43,782 nt of DNA from Oscillospiraceae bacterium (GTDB taxonomy: Bacteria; Bacillota; Clostridia; WRLR01), in assembly GCA_009777515.1 (NCBI GenBank), contig WRLR01000024.1:1-43782 (forward strand). Reading direction: 5' to 3'. Positions within the stretch are counted from its first letter, which is position 1, and every line of letters starts with the position of its first letter. Under the pieces are notes generated by a model. It had not been told where the DNA came from, did no database searches, and was given only the letters and a program-made list of their open reading frames with translations. Made by a program: the position numbers and the translations under genes. Below, piece by piece: positions 8,093-16,624 of the stretch.

Positions 8093-8121
8093 TTGATTTA
8101 TGTTAGGCGTTGATGTAAATT
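8093..8121 (+). promoter_or_regulatory. Candidate promoter for tRNA-Leu
   Basis: TTGATT (8093-8098) and TAAATT (8116-8121) are separated by 17 bp, placing a start point about 25 bp ahead of the tRNA. The preceding 8040-8090 stretch holds three imperfect AATAAGACTT-like direct repeats. Confidence 0.42.
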
Positions 8122-8150
8122 AATCAATGTGGCAAAGGAAATCGCGGCTT

Positions 8151-8233
8151 GCCCGAATGGCGGAATGGCAGACGCCTGGGACTTAAAATCCCATGGGAGC
8201 AATCCCGTGCCGGTTCGAGTCCGGCTTCGGGTA
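8151..8233 (+). tRNA. tRNA-Leu (anticodon TAA)
   Basis: The sequence folds as a class II tRNA. The acceptor stem is GCCCGAA with TTCGGGT (first pair G-U), discriminator A. The anticodon stem TGGGA/TCCCA encloses loop CTTAAAA with anticodon TAA. A long variable arm (GGGAGCAATCCC) and a GGTTCGAGTCC T-arm follow. The CCA end is not encoded. It lies 26 bp ahead of the fhs start codon. Confidence 0.95.
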
Positions 8234-8259
8234 TATAATAAAATAAAATGGATGACTAA

Positions 8260-10164
8260 GTGACATATTTAAGCGACGCGGAGATAGCGCGGATAGCAGC
8301 TAAGGCGCCGATTGAAAATATTGCCGGGGCGCTCGGCCTGTCTTTGGACGATATAGAATTTTACGGAAAATATAAAGCCAAAATCAACTACAGTGCTATC
8401 GATCGCCTGGCGGGCAGCCCGGACGGGAGGCTCATACTTGTCACGGCAGTCAGCCCTACGCCTGCGGGCGAAGGCAAGACAACAATCAGCATTGGCCTGG
8501 CCGACGCGCTGCGCAAGCTGGGCAAAAATGCCGCGCTGGCGCTTCGCGAGCCTTCGTTGGGTCCCGTGTTCGGGATGAAGGGCGGCGCGACGGGCGGCGG
8601 CTATTCGCAGGCCCTCCCCATTGACGAGATCAATTTGCATTTCACCGGCGATCTGCACGCTGTCGCGGCCGCCAACAACCTGCTTGCGGCCATTATCGAC
8701 AACCACATATATCATGGCAACCGGCTGGGCATTGACCCGCGCTCAATAACGTGGAAGCGTTGCGTCGATTTAAATGACAGGCAGCTCCGCTCGGTCATCA
8801 GCGGGCTTTCGGGCAAATCTAATGGCATGCCGCGCGAAGACGGCTTCGAAATTACGGCGGCGACCGAGACGATGGCGATCCTTTGCCTATCGGAATCAAT
8901 CGCGCAGTTGACGGAAAATCTAAGGCGCATCACCGTCGGCAGCACATGGGACGGCGCCCCTGTTACGGCAGGAGACTTAAAGGCGCACGGCGCCATGGCA
9001 GCGCTTCTCTATGAGGCGCTAAAGCCCAACCTCGTGCAAACGATCGAGCGGACGCCGGCTTTTATCCACGGCGGCCCGTTCGCGAATATCGCACACGGTT
9101 GCAATAGCGTCATCGCGACCAAGCTCGCGCTGAAGCTCGCGGACTTTGTCGTGACGGAGGCCGGGTTCGGCGCGGATTTGGGGGCCGAAAAATTTTGCGA
9201 CATCAAATGCAGGATTGGCGGTTTTGCGCCGTCCGCGTGCGTTATCGTCGCGACCGTGCGCGCGATGAAGCACCACGGGGGCGCGCCCGCTGCGTCGCTC
9301 GGCGAGGAAAACCTGAAAAGGCTCGAGTTGGGCATGCCCAATTTATTCAGGCATGCCAAAAATTTACGCGATATTTTTAATATACAGGCGGTTGTAGCCA
9401 TCAACCGCTTCCCGGGCGATACCCCTGCGGAGCTGGCGCTGCTAAAGGATTTGTGCGGCGCGGCGGACATTTGCGCCGTCGTCGCGGACGTATGGGCCAA
9501 GGGCGGCGATGGCGGGGTCGATCTGGCCGGCGCGGTGTTGAGCGCGGCGGGCGCGGCGGATGCGGCGGATACGGCGGGTGTGGCAGATACGGCGGTTGCG
9601 GCGATCACGGCGGGTGCGGCAGACGCTGCGTGTACGACGGTTACGGCAGATGCAGCGTGCATGACAGGTGCAACAGACGCTGCGTGCATGACAGGTGCAA
9701 CAGACGCTGCGTGCACGACAGGTGCAACAGTCGCTGCGTGCACAACGGATGCGGCGAACACAGCAGATGCGGCACATGTACCCTCTGCCCCGTTCAGGTA
9801 TGCGTATGAGTCGGAACTGCCCATCCTCGATAAAATAGAAACGGTTGCGCGCCGCGTATATGGCGCGGACGGCGTTATTTTCTCGCCTGGGGCCAGGCGG
9901 GAGGCGGCGAGGCTGGATAAGCAGGGGCTGCGGGGGCTACCGGTGTGTATCGCGAAAACGCAGTACTCCTTTACCGACAACCCCAAAAAACTCGGCGCCC
10001 CATCCGGGTTCAACATCAACATCCGCAGCCTCAAGGCCCAAACAGGCGCAGGTTTCATTGTCGCATTTGCGGGCGACATCATGACGATGCCGGGTCTGCC
10101 GAAATCGCCTGCAGCCGAGCGCATCAGCATCGGAGAAGACGGAGAGATACAAGGCCTATATTGA
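8260..10164 (+). CDS. fhs: Formate-tetrahydrofolate ligase with an in-frame repetitive insertion
   Basis: Catalyses ATP-dependent formation of 10-formyl-tetrahydrofolate from formate and THF, entry point of C1 units for purines or the methyl branch of the Wood-Ljungdahl pathway. Conserved blocks are intact: P-loop TPAGEGKTT (about 67-75), GMKGGATGGGYSQ, FIHGGPFANIAHGCNS, CIAKTQYS and GDIMTMPGLPK near the end. The 634 residues exceed the usual roughly 555. The excess is an Ala/Thr/Asp/Cys-rich segment at about 428-509, between WAKGGDGGVDLAGAVL and the conserved FRYAYESELPI block, partly built of 27-bp DNA repeats. The start is GTG, with a weak GGATGA upstream. It follows tRNA-Leu directly; no other Wood-Ljungdahl genes are in the window. 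Confidence 0.95.
   Translation: MTYLSDAEIARIAAKAPIENIAGALGLSLDDIEFYGKYKAKINYSAIDRLAGSPDGRLILVTAVSPTPAGEGKTTISIGLADALRKLGKNAALALREPSLGPVFGMKGGATGGGYSQALPIDEINLHFTGDLHAVAAANNLLAAIIDNHIYHGNRLGIDPRSITWKRCVDLNDRQLRSVISGLSGKSNGMPREDGFEITAATETMAILCLSESIAQLTENLRRITVGSTWDGAPVTAGDLKAHGAMAALLYEALKPNLVQTIERTPAFIHGGPFANIAHGCNSVIATKLALKLADFVVTEAGFGADLGAEKFCDIKCRIGGFAPSACVIVATVRAMKHHGGAPAASLGEENLKRLELGMPNLFRHAKNLRDIFNIQAVVAINRFPGDTPAELALLKDLCGAADICAVVADVWAKGGDGGVDLAGAVLSAAGAADAADTAGVADTAVAAITAGAADAACTTVTADAACMTGATDAACMTGATDAACTTGATVAACTTDAANTADAAHVPSAPFRYAYESELPILDKIETVARRVYGADGVIFSPGARREAARLDKQGLRGLPVCIAKTQYSFTDNPKKLGAPSGFNINIRSLKAQTGAGFIVAFAGDIMTMPGLPKSPAAERISIGEDGEIQGLY
9625..9747. repeat. 27-bp tandem repeat inside fhs
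   Basis: Four 27-bp units begin at 9625, 9652, 9679 and 9706, with part of a fifth at 9733. The middle two differ at a single base. They encode nine-residue repeats of the ACMTGATDA type and keep the frame. Shorter GCGGCGGATACGG-like repeats extend the low-complexity region back to about 9541. Confidence 0.92.
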
Positions 10165-10201
10165 TATTATTACAAGACATTGCTCCACAGGCGCGCCCAG
10201 C

Positions 10202-10270
10202 GATGTGACACATTATGGGGTACATGATATGGCACATTATGGGGGTCATGATGTGGCACATTATGGGGCA
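10202..10270. repeat. 24-bp tandem repeat between fhs and the epimerase-like gene
   Basis: Three imperfect copies of a 24-bp unit with the core GGCACATTATGGGG start at 10202, 10226 and 10250. The remainder of the 10165-10373 gap is AT-rich near its end, with a TATAAT at 10322-10327 but no convincing -35 box. Confidence 0.85.
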
Positions 10271-10373
10271 CAAATAAAAATTTGTAAGGCGCGGCGCCCA
10301 AGCTCGCCGAAAATGATATTATATAATCACCAAAACAATAATAAAATATAAATATGAAAGGATGTGCAGCGCA

Positions 10374-11288
10374 TTGATCGAGTCCATACATAAATATTTT
10401 AAGGTCGGCCTGATTTCATTTATGGCCTATCCGCAGATAATGCGGGGCGACGATCCGGATGTCCTGGGTTATTTGAAAAAAATCGCGGTAGACGATTATT
10501 TCGACGCCATCGAGGTCACATGGATCAAAGACGCGGAGCTGCGCAAAAAAGCCGCAAGCTTGCTCGCGCAGTCGCACATGACAGTATGCTACGGGGCGCA
10601 GCCGCGCCTGCTCACAACGGGCCTGAACCCCAACCACCTCGACGAGGCGGAGCGCAAAAAAGCGGAAGCCACGTTGATTGAAGCCATTGACGAAGCGGAG
10701 GAGCTGGGCGCCAAGGGGGTCGCGTTCCTCTCCGGCAAGTTTGATGAGGACAAGCGGTGCGAGGCGTACGCGCAGCTCCTAAAGACCACGAAGAACCTTT
10801 GCGCATATGCAAAGACGAAGGGCATGTTGATCGAACTCGAGGTGTTTGATTTTGACATCGATAAAAAATCGCTCATCGGCCCCGCGCCGTACGCCGCGCA
10901 ATTCGCGGCCGACATGCGGTGCGCCTGCTCGAATTTTGGCCTCATGATCGATCTGTCGCACATCCCCATGACATACGAAAGCCCGGAGTTTGTCGTCAGG
11001 ACGCTGCGCCCTTACATCACCCACCTGCATATCGGAAACACAGTGTGCCAGGACCCCTCGGCAGAAGGCTATGGCGACATGCACCAGCGCTTCGGCTTCC
11101 CCGGCGGCTCCAACGACACGCCGGAGCTCGTGGAATTTCTGCGGGTGATCCTCGCTGAGGGGTTCGCGAACCCGGACGACCCGATGGTGCTCTCATTTGA
11201 GGTAAAGCCGTGGAACGACGAGGACGGGGACGTCGTCGTCGCGAACGCCAAGCGCGTGTTGAACCGCGCATGGGTTATAGTGGGCTGA
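10374..11288 (+). CDS. TIM-barrel sugar phosphate isomerase/epimerase-like protein
   Basis: A 304-residue protein of the xylose-isomerase-like TIM barrel (AP endonuclease 2) superfamily, members of which isomerise or epimerise sugars, inositols or hydroxypyruvate using a divalent metal. Strand-end acidic and His residues expected for metal binding are visible: IEVTW, IELEVFDFD, MIDLSHIPMTYES, THLHIGNT and LSFEVKPW. I favour the TTG at 10374 because AAAGGA lies about 11 bp upstream; an ATG at 10362 overlaps that ribosome site and would add four residues. The D-2-hydroxyacid dehydrogenase gene starts 56 bp downstream on the same strand, suggesting joint action on a hydroxy- or keto-acid substrate, but the substrate cannot be read from sequence. 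Confidence 0.8.
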   Translation: MIESIHKYFKVGLISFMAYPQIMRGDDPDVLGYLKKIAVDDYFDAIEVTWIKDAELRKKAASLLAQSHMTVCYGAQPRLLTTGLNPNHLDEAERKKAEATLIEAIDEAEELGAKGVAFLSGKFDEDKRCEAYAQLLKTTKNLCAYAKTKGMLIELEVFDFDIDKKSLIGPAPYAAQFAADMRCACSNFGLMIDLSHIPMTYESPEFVVRTLRPYITHLHIGNTVCQDPSAEGYGDMHQRFGFPGGSNDTPELVEFLRVILAEGFANPDDPMVLSFEVKPWNDEDGDVVVANAKRVLNRAWVIVG

Positions 11289-11344
11289 CGCTGCGCCGGC
11301 GCCCTGTGCCCGGCATTCGAATTCTATTATTGGAGGGTTGTACT

Positions 11345-12307
11345 GTGAAAATAGTCATTCTTGACGGGTATGTGGAAAACCCCGGCGATTTGAGCTGGGC
11401 CGGGCTGGAAGCGCTGGGCGATCTGGATGTATACGATCGCACGCCGTTCGACGACGACGCGGAAATCCTGCGCAGGATCGGGGACGCGGAAGTCGTGCTG
11501 ACCAACAAGACGCCTATGAACAAACATGTGCTGGAAACGGCGCCCAAGCTTAAGTTTATTTGCATGCTCGCTACGGGCTACAATGTCGTGGACGCGGCTG
11601 CGGCGCGGGCAAAAGGCATAGCCCTGGCCAACATACCCACGTACGGCACCGCCGCCGTCGGGCAGTTCGCCATCGCGCTCCTGCTCGAAATCTGCCATCA
11701 CGCCGGGCACCACAGCAACGCGGTAATGGAAGGCCGCTGGCAGACAAACAAGGACTGGTGCTTCTGGGACTACCCGCTCATCGAGCTGGCGGACAAGACG
11801 ATAGGCATAATCGGGCTGGGCAGGATCGGCAAGTCCACGGCGAAGATCGCCGCAGCGATGGGCATGGTCACGCTGGCCTTCGACACCATACAGGACGACG
11901 AGGGCCGCTCGCTCGCGCAGTATGTGGAGCTGGACGAGCTGTTCCGGCGCTCCGACGTCGTCGCGCTGCACTGCCCGCTGTTCCCTGCGACGGAAGGCAT
12001 CATTAACAAAGCCAACATCGCGAAGATGAAAGACGGCGTCATTATTATCAACAACTCCCGGGGGCAGCTCGTCGTAGAGCAGGACCTCGCCGATGCGCTG
12101 AACAGCGGCAAAGTCTATGCCGCCGGCCTCGACGTCGTATCGGCCGAGCCTATTAAGGGCGACAACCCTCTGTTAAAGGCAAAGAACTGCATCATCACGC
12201 CGCACATTTCCTGGGCGCCGAAAGAGAGCCGCCAGCGGCTTATGGACATAGCGATAGCAAACGTGAAAAGCTATGTGGACGGGAGCCCGATAAACGTAGT
12301 TAATTGA
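11345..12307 (+). CDS. D-2-hydroxyacid dehydrogenase (glycerate dehydrogenase/hydroxypyruvate reductase-like)
   Basis: NAD(P)-dependent reductase of 2-keto acids, 320 residues, normal family length. Visible features are the Rossmann motif IGIIGLGRIGKSTA (about 147-160), the substrate-binding ATGYNVVD block, the catalytic Arg region INNSRGQLV, the acidic residue after LDVVSAEP and the catalytic His in ITPHISWAP. The overall pattern, including WAPKESRQRL, is closest to HprA-type glycerate dehydrogenases. I chose the GTG at 11345 because GGAGGG sits at ideal spacing; the frame is open further upstream but overlaps the preceding gene without a ribosome site. It probably forms an operon with the epimerase-like gene. 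It converges on the HD-GYP gene, with 18 bp between stop codons and no visible terminator. Confidence 0.9.
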   Translation: MKIVILDGYVENPGDLSWAGLEALGDLDVYDRTPFDDDAEILRRIGDAEVVLTNKTPMNKHVLETAPKLKFICMLATGYNVVDAAAARAKGIALANIPTYGTAAVGQFAIALLLEICHHAGHHSNAVMEGRWQTNKDWCFWDYPLIELADKTIGIIGLGRIGKSTAKIAAAMGMVTLAFDTIQDDEGRSLAQYVELDELFRRSDVVALHCPLFPATEGIINKANIAKMKDGVIIINNSRGQLVVEQDLADALNSGKVYAAGLDVVSAEPIKGDNPLLKAKNCIITPHISWAPKESRQRLMDIAIANVKSYVDGSPINVVN

Positions 12308-12325
12308 TAAACAGGCATCAGCGCA

Positions 12326-13378
12326 TTAGCTCGAGTGTTCGTGGATTTCGCGAAACTTCTCGTGCATCTCCAACAGCGCCTTTACTAAAATAGGGTCGAA
12401 CTGGGTTCCGGCGCCGTTAGCAATGATGTCCATTGCTTTGTCGTGCGAATATGCGGGCTTGTATGTGCGCGAGCTGACAAGGGCGTCGTAGACATCGACA
12501 ATGGCCAGGATGCGCGCGGACAGCGGAATGTCCTCGGCGGCCAACCCGTCGGGGTAGCCCCCGCTGTCCCATCTTTCGTGATGGTAGCGGCAGATGTCGT
12601 AACAATATTTCAAGTACTGCGTGTCGTCCTCGTCGAGCATGGTTTTTACGATTTCGCTGCCTATGGCGGCATGTGTTTTGATGATTTCAAACTCCTCCCG
12701 CGTGAGGGGGCCGGGCTTCAATAAAATGCTGTCCGGGATGCTGATTTTCCCGACGTCGTGGAGCGGGACCGCCTTAATGATCGTATCGTGATCCACGTCG
12801 TTTATGACGCGCCTGTCGTAGTTCCGGACATACAGGTGGTCTATCAGCGCTTTTGTCAAATCGCTCGTGCGCTTAACGTGGTGGCCGGACTCCAGGTCCC
12901 GGTATTCTATGATATTGGCCATCGTCTCCAGTATTTTTTCTTTGGTGCGCACAAGCTCCGCCGTTTTTTCCTTGACCATCTCTTCAAGGCTTTCGCTGTA
13001 CTTGCGCAGCTTTAGATGGTTCTCCACGCGGATCTTTACGACTTCCGGGTTAAAGGGCTTTGATATATAGTCGACCGCGCCAAGGCTCAGGCCCTTGCTC
13101 TCGTTCGTCTCGGAATCAGCCGCCGTGATAAACAGTATCGGTATATTCGCCAGCTCCGGCGTCGACTTCATCAGCTCGAGCACCTGGTACCCGTCCATGT
13201 CGGGCATCATAATATCCAAAAGGACAATCGAAGGCGTAGCTTCGCCGGACAGCATCATCGCTATGGCGTCGATGCCCGATCCGGCTTGCAGTATCTCATA
13301 CTTGTCTTGAAGAATGTTCTCAAGTATGATCCTGTTTGTCTCTATGTCGTCGACAACTAGAATTGTTTCTCTACTCAC
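12326..13378 (-). CDS. Response regulator with HD-GYP phosphodiesterase domain
   Basis: A 350-residue two-domain protein. The receiver domain (about 1-125) has the acidic pair VVDD (residues 9-11), phospho-acceptor Asp55 in LLDIMMPDMDG and a Lys in FISKPFNP. A coiled-coil linker (about 125-155) leads to an HD-GYP domain with HHVKRTSDLT, HDVGKISIPDSILLKPG, KTHAAIGSEI, YHHERWDSGGYPDGL and DVYDALVSSRTYK, i.e. all metal-binding and GYP-type residues. HD-GYP enzymes usually hydrolyse cyclic-di-GMP. The ATG overlaps the 3' end of the hybrid kinase gene by four bases (ATGA), so kinase and regulator are translationally coupled and probably form a cognate pair. Confidence 0.93.
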   Translation of the reverse strand: MSRETILVVDDIETNRIILENILQDKYEILQAGSGIDAIAMMLSGEATPSIVLLDIMMPDMDGYQVLELMKSTPELANIPILFITAADSETNESKGLSLGAVDYISKPFNPEVVKIRVENHLKLRKYSESLEEMVKEKTAELVRTKEKILETMANIIEYRDLESGHHVKRTSDLTKALIDHLYVRNYDRRVINDVDHDTIIKAVPLHDVGKISIPDSILLKPGPLTREEFEIIKTHAAIGSEIVKTMLDEDDTQYLKYCYDICRYHHERWDSGGYPDGLAAEDIPLSARILAIVDVYDALVSSRTYKPAYSHDKAMDIIANGAGTQFDPILVKALLEMHEKFREIHEHSS

Positions 13379-16300
13379 CTGTCCGCCTCCATGTTTAACG
13401 CCGATATGAGATCGTCAAGTTTTGCAAATACGCGCTCGGAAGCGGCGCCATACATGTCCGCAAGCCCGGGTCGCATAATTTTGTGCAGCGCCATGGTTTC
13501 TATCTGTCTTAGGATGGTCAGCAATTCATTTAAATAAAGGTTCTGCGCGACTGTCGCCAGGGAGCGCGCGGTGCTCCCGATGCTTATGAAGTCGCTTTTT
13601 TCCAACGCGGCGCTCAGCTCTTTGAACAGGGGGTTTTTTTTGAGCATGAGCAGCATGGCTATATATAGTTTCCTTATATTCTTTAGCTTTTTCAAGGCGG
13701 CTGAAACATCGAATACTGGTAAAAACGCGTCGTATTGACTATAATCTATGGCTCCCGCCGCGTTGCTATGATTGTCGGCTGTGCCGCGCGGGGCGTCGCC
13801 GGGTTTTTCGGCATGGCCGGCGGCGGTCGGGCTTGCGGCGGAAAGGCCTGCGGTGGTCGGGCCTGCGGAGGCAAAGCCAGTAGATGCAGGGCTAGTAGAT
13901 GCAAGGCTAACAGATGTAGGGCTTGCAACGGCGGCGGCTCCGATTGCGCCGGCATTATATACTCCTGCGCCGCTGGCAACGGCGGCGCCTTCGATTTTGG
14001 CTGCTGTGCTGTCTACTGGGCTTGCTGCGGCGCTTGCTCCACTGTTATACATCCTGCCGACAAAATAGCCCGCGCCCGAATATGCCCAGCCCGACGCATG
14101 CCTGCCATGCGAGAATATTTCAGACAATTTATCCAACAGGCGCCATTGCGACACGGGCTTTTGCAAATAGCCGTTCATGCCCGCCAAGCGGCACCTGGCC
14201 ACGTCCTTTTCAAATATTTCCGCCGTCAGCGCCAGGATTGGGACGCCGCCGCCACCCGCGTTCTCGAACGTCCGAATGTTGATGGTGGCCTCGCACCCGT
14301 CCATGTCGGGCATATGCAGATCCATCAATATCATATCGTATTCGGACGGGTTCTCGCAGTACATGGCAATGGCTTCCATGCCGCCGCGCGCATAATCCAG
14401 CGCCACGCCGGTCGGAGCGAGATACACCGCAATGATGTCCCTGTTCACAGCAACGTCGTCGACGAGCAAGATGCGTTTTTTTGAAAAATCCGGCGCGGGC
14501 GCATTGTGCCCGGCATCCGCCAAATTATATACCGCTGCGTATGAGGATGTGCCTGCCGCTGTATCGCCAGCCGCGTTCACGCTAGATGCACCACCAGCCG
14601 CGTGCGCGTTAGATGCAACGTCTGCGGCTGCGTCGGCGATGGCGCTGGCGTCATCGAGGGCTGTGTTGGGGGCTGCGTTGGAGGTTGCGTTGGGGGCTGC
14701 GTTGATGGCTGCATCGGGGGCTACATTGGGTGCTGCATTGGGGGCTGCGTCGGTAACGGCGTCGGGGGCGATGTGGCACGTGTTTTGCGGCCCGATGATC
14801 TGGTTGATGGTATCGATGATCTTGGATGGGAACAGAGGCTTTGGCAGAAAATACCTGATGCCCGCCTCCTCCGCCACCTGCTCTATAATATCCCATTCGA
14901 CGCCCGCCATAAGAACAGCCACCGGCTCATCGCCAAACTTGCTGTGTACCTGCCTGATGGTTTCTACGCCATTTAGGTGCTGCATCCGCATGTCGACGAA
15001 TATTATGGAGAAAGGGTTGTTATCGGCTTTTGCGCGTTCAATGCTGTCCAGCGCGGCAAAACCGCTCTCGACGCACATATACGGTATCCCGTATTCGCGC
15101 ATCAACATGCCGAAATAGTCGCGCGCCTCCTCATTCCCGTCCGCATACAATATACTGAGTTCCATGTCGGCCGGTTTGTTTATCGTGGACCGCGCGGTTT
15201 TGTCGCCGGCTGTTTCGGCTATGATATTCAAGGTAAAAACGCTGCCTTTGTTGGGCTCGCTCACGACAGTGATGTCGCCGCCCAGGAGCCTGACAAGCCG
15301 CCTCGCCACCGCTAGGCCCAGCCCGATGCCGCCGTGCGCGCGCGTCCTGGTCCCATCCACTTGCTCAAAGGCATCGAATAGATGCTCCATGTCTTTTGGC
15401 GATATGCCTACACCGTCGTCCGAGACGGTAAATACAATGCCTACGCGCCGTTCATCGCACTTGTCGAGCTTCGCGCGCAAATGTATGCTGCCACCGGCGG
15501 GCGTAAACTTGACTGCGTTCAATAATAAATGCAATATTACCTGCGCCAGGCGCTGGCCGTCCGTGCGGAACACCGGCGGCACGTCGCGGTCAATGACGAC
15601 TTGAAAGTCCTGCCCCTTTTCGTTGGCCCTGGCCATTGTCTCCGCGCACACCTCGATCAGCATTTGCTCAAGCCGCACATTACTATAAGCGAGCTGCAGC
15701 CTGTCCGCTTCCAGCCGCGATATATCCACGATGCTGCTGATGATGCCCAGCAACTGCTTCGATGCTTCGTCTATTTTTAACAGGCAGTTCTTGATTTTGG
15801 CCATATCGCTTGTCGCCCCGGCGATCTTTGACATCCCGACTATGGCGTTCATCGGCGTCAGTATTTCGTGGCTCATACGCGACATATAATCGTTTTTTGC
15901 GTTTTCCACTCTTACCAGTCGTTCGCGCACTTCTGTGATTTCGGAGGAGTGCACCAACTGTGCCTGCCGACCGTCCGGCAGCGTGACGATGCGCGACATG
16001 TTCTTGTAATATCGGTTGCTGGCGCTGTCAAAGGACTCCCATTGCGCCTGCTCGCCATCAGTGGCGAGCATCGAGTCGCGGTTTGCTAGCAGCTCGGCGC
16101 GCGGGCAATCCGCGCACGGTGCGTCCAGCCCGGGATATAGCACCTGCCAGCACTGCGCGGCGGCGCCGGAGGCGGGGGCATAGGTGGAGGCAGGAGCGGA
16201 GTCGGTGGCGGGGGTGGGGGTGGAAGTAGCAGTGGCGTTGGCGTTGGTGGTATGGGATGCAGTAGTGGATGCGTGTACATTGGCCGCAGGGGGCGTAGTG

Positions 16301-16485
16301 GGCGTGGAGGGGGGCGTGATGACATGAACAGCAGGCGCGTCTTCCGTGTTGCCGAGGGCGTCGCAAACGATGCCAGCCAAACCGCGTCTTTCCGAAAGCG
16401 CCCTATTTATATAGAGCAGCCGGTACGTATTGAGATCCGATATATATATACCGTCGTCGATATTGTCGAGAATAATTTTTTCCAT
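13375..16485 (-). CDS. Hybrid sensor histidine kinase with two receivers and a degenerate HPt domain
   Basis: A 1036-residue soluble kinase. Order: PAS-like sensor (about 1-180) containing a Cys cluster CWQVLYPGLDAPCADCP and interrupted by a Thr/Ala/Pro-rich insert (about 50-110); HisKA with phospho-acceptor His206 in MSRMSHEILTPMN; HATPase_c (about 300-425, N323, DDGVG, GGIGLGLA); receiver 1 (about 440-565, Asp498); an Asn/Ala/Pro repeat linker (about 572-665); receiver 2 (about 668-792, DD 676-677, Asp722); a Ser/Ala/Thr linker (about 815-915); HPt-like helices (about 925-1036). In the HPt the expected His is Arg974 (TARSLATVA), so it probably cannot carry phosphate. No membrane segment is seen. 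Linkers are built from short DNA repeats. It is translationally coupled to the HD-GYP regulator. Confidence 0.92.
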   Translation of the reverse strand: MEKIILDNIDDGIYISDLNTYRLLYINRALSERRGLAGIVCDALGNTEDAPAVHVITPPSTPTTPPAANVHASTTASHTTNANATATSTPTPATDSAPASTYAPASGAAAQCWQVLYPGLDAPCADCPRAELLANRDSMLATDGEQAQWESFDSASNRYYKNMSRIVTLPDGRQAQLVHSSEITEVRERLVRVENAKNDYMSRMSHEILTPMNAIVGMSKIAGATSDMAKIKNCLLKIDEASKQLLGIISSIVDISRLEADRLQLAYSNVRLEQMLIEVCAETMARANEKGQDFQVVIDRDVPPVFRTDGQRLAQVILHLLLNAVKFTPAGGSIHLRAKLDKCDERRVGIVFTVSDDGVGISPKDMEHLFDAFEQVDGTRTRAHGGIGLGLAVARRLVRLLGGDITVVSEPNKGSVFTLNIIAETAGDKTARSTINKPADMELSILYADGNEEARDYFGMLMREYGIPYMCVESGFAALDSIERAKADNNPFSIIFVDMRMQHLNGVETIRQVHSKFGDEPVAVLMAGVEWDIIEQVAEEAGIRYFLPKPLFPSKIIDTINQIIGPQNTCHIAPDAVTDAAPNAAPNVAPDAAINAAPNATSNAAPNTALDDASAIADAAADVASNAHAAGGASSVNAAGDTAAGTSSYAAVYNLADAGHNAPAPDFSKKRILLVDDVAVNRDIIAVYLAPTGVALDYARGGMEAIAMYCENPSEYDMILMDLHMPDMDGCEATINIRTFENAGGGGVPILALTAEIFEKDVARCRLAGMNGYLQKPVSQWRLLDKLSEIFSHGRHASGWAYSGAGYFVGRMYNSGASAAASPVDSTAAKIEGAAVASGAGVYNAGAIGAAAVASPTSVSLASTSPASTGFASAGPTTAGLSAASPTAAGHAEKPGDAPRGTADNHSNAAGAIDYSQYDAFLPVFDVSAALKKLKNIRKLYIAMLLMLKKNPLFKELSAALEKSDFISIGSTARSLATVAQNLYLNELLTILRQIETMALHKIMRPGLADMYGAASERVFAKLDDLISALNMEADR
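14657..14752. repeat. 12-bp tandem repeat in the histidine kinase linker
   Basis: Eight 12-bp units (consensus GGGGCTGCGTTG on the plus strand) run without interruption. On the coding strand they encode NAAP-like tetrads in the linker between the two receiver domains. A second repetitive linker of the same gene is at about 13800-14050 and a third, in the sensor domain, at about 16155-16335. Confidence 0.9.
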
Positions 16486-16567
16486 ATACCACGCAATCTA
16501 ACCACATTATTCCGTCATTACTATAATACCATATTAATCTGCCTAAAACATTAACCATAAATAGCGC

Positions 16568-16587
16568 GGCGGAGGCTTGCCTCCGCC
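16568..16587 (-). terminator. Strong hairpin downstream of dhaKL
   Basis: GGCGGAGGC-TT-GCCTCCGCC is a perfect 9-bp inverted repeat with a two-base loop. It lies 38 bp past the dhaKL stop codon and upstream of the histidine kinase gene. No good T-run follows on the minus strand, so it may be a processing or Rho-type signal rather than an intrinsic terminator. The rest of 16486-16624 holds no gene. Confidence 0.45.
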
Positions 16588-16624
16588 TCCGTCCGCGCCA
16601 TCGGTGCTTGATGCCTACGTCTTA

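Noticed and set aside
8151..8233. tRNA-Leu as an attachment site of an integrated island
   Set aside because: I saw no direct repeat of the tRNA 3' end elsewhere in the window and no integrase gene, although the AT-rich module beside it is compatible with past transfer.
9453..9809. Cys/Gly/Arg-rich plus-strand open frame resembling a metal-binding small protein (and its antisense mirror at 9442-9777)
   Set aside because: Both are alternate readings of the repeat block in fhs, whose own frame is continuous with conserved enzyme sequence on both sides.
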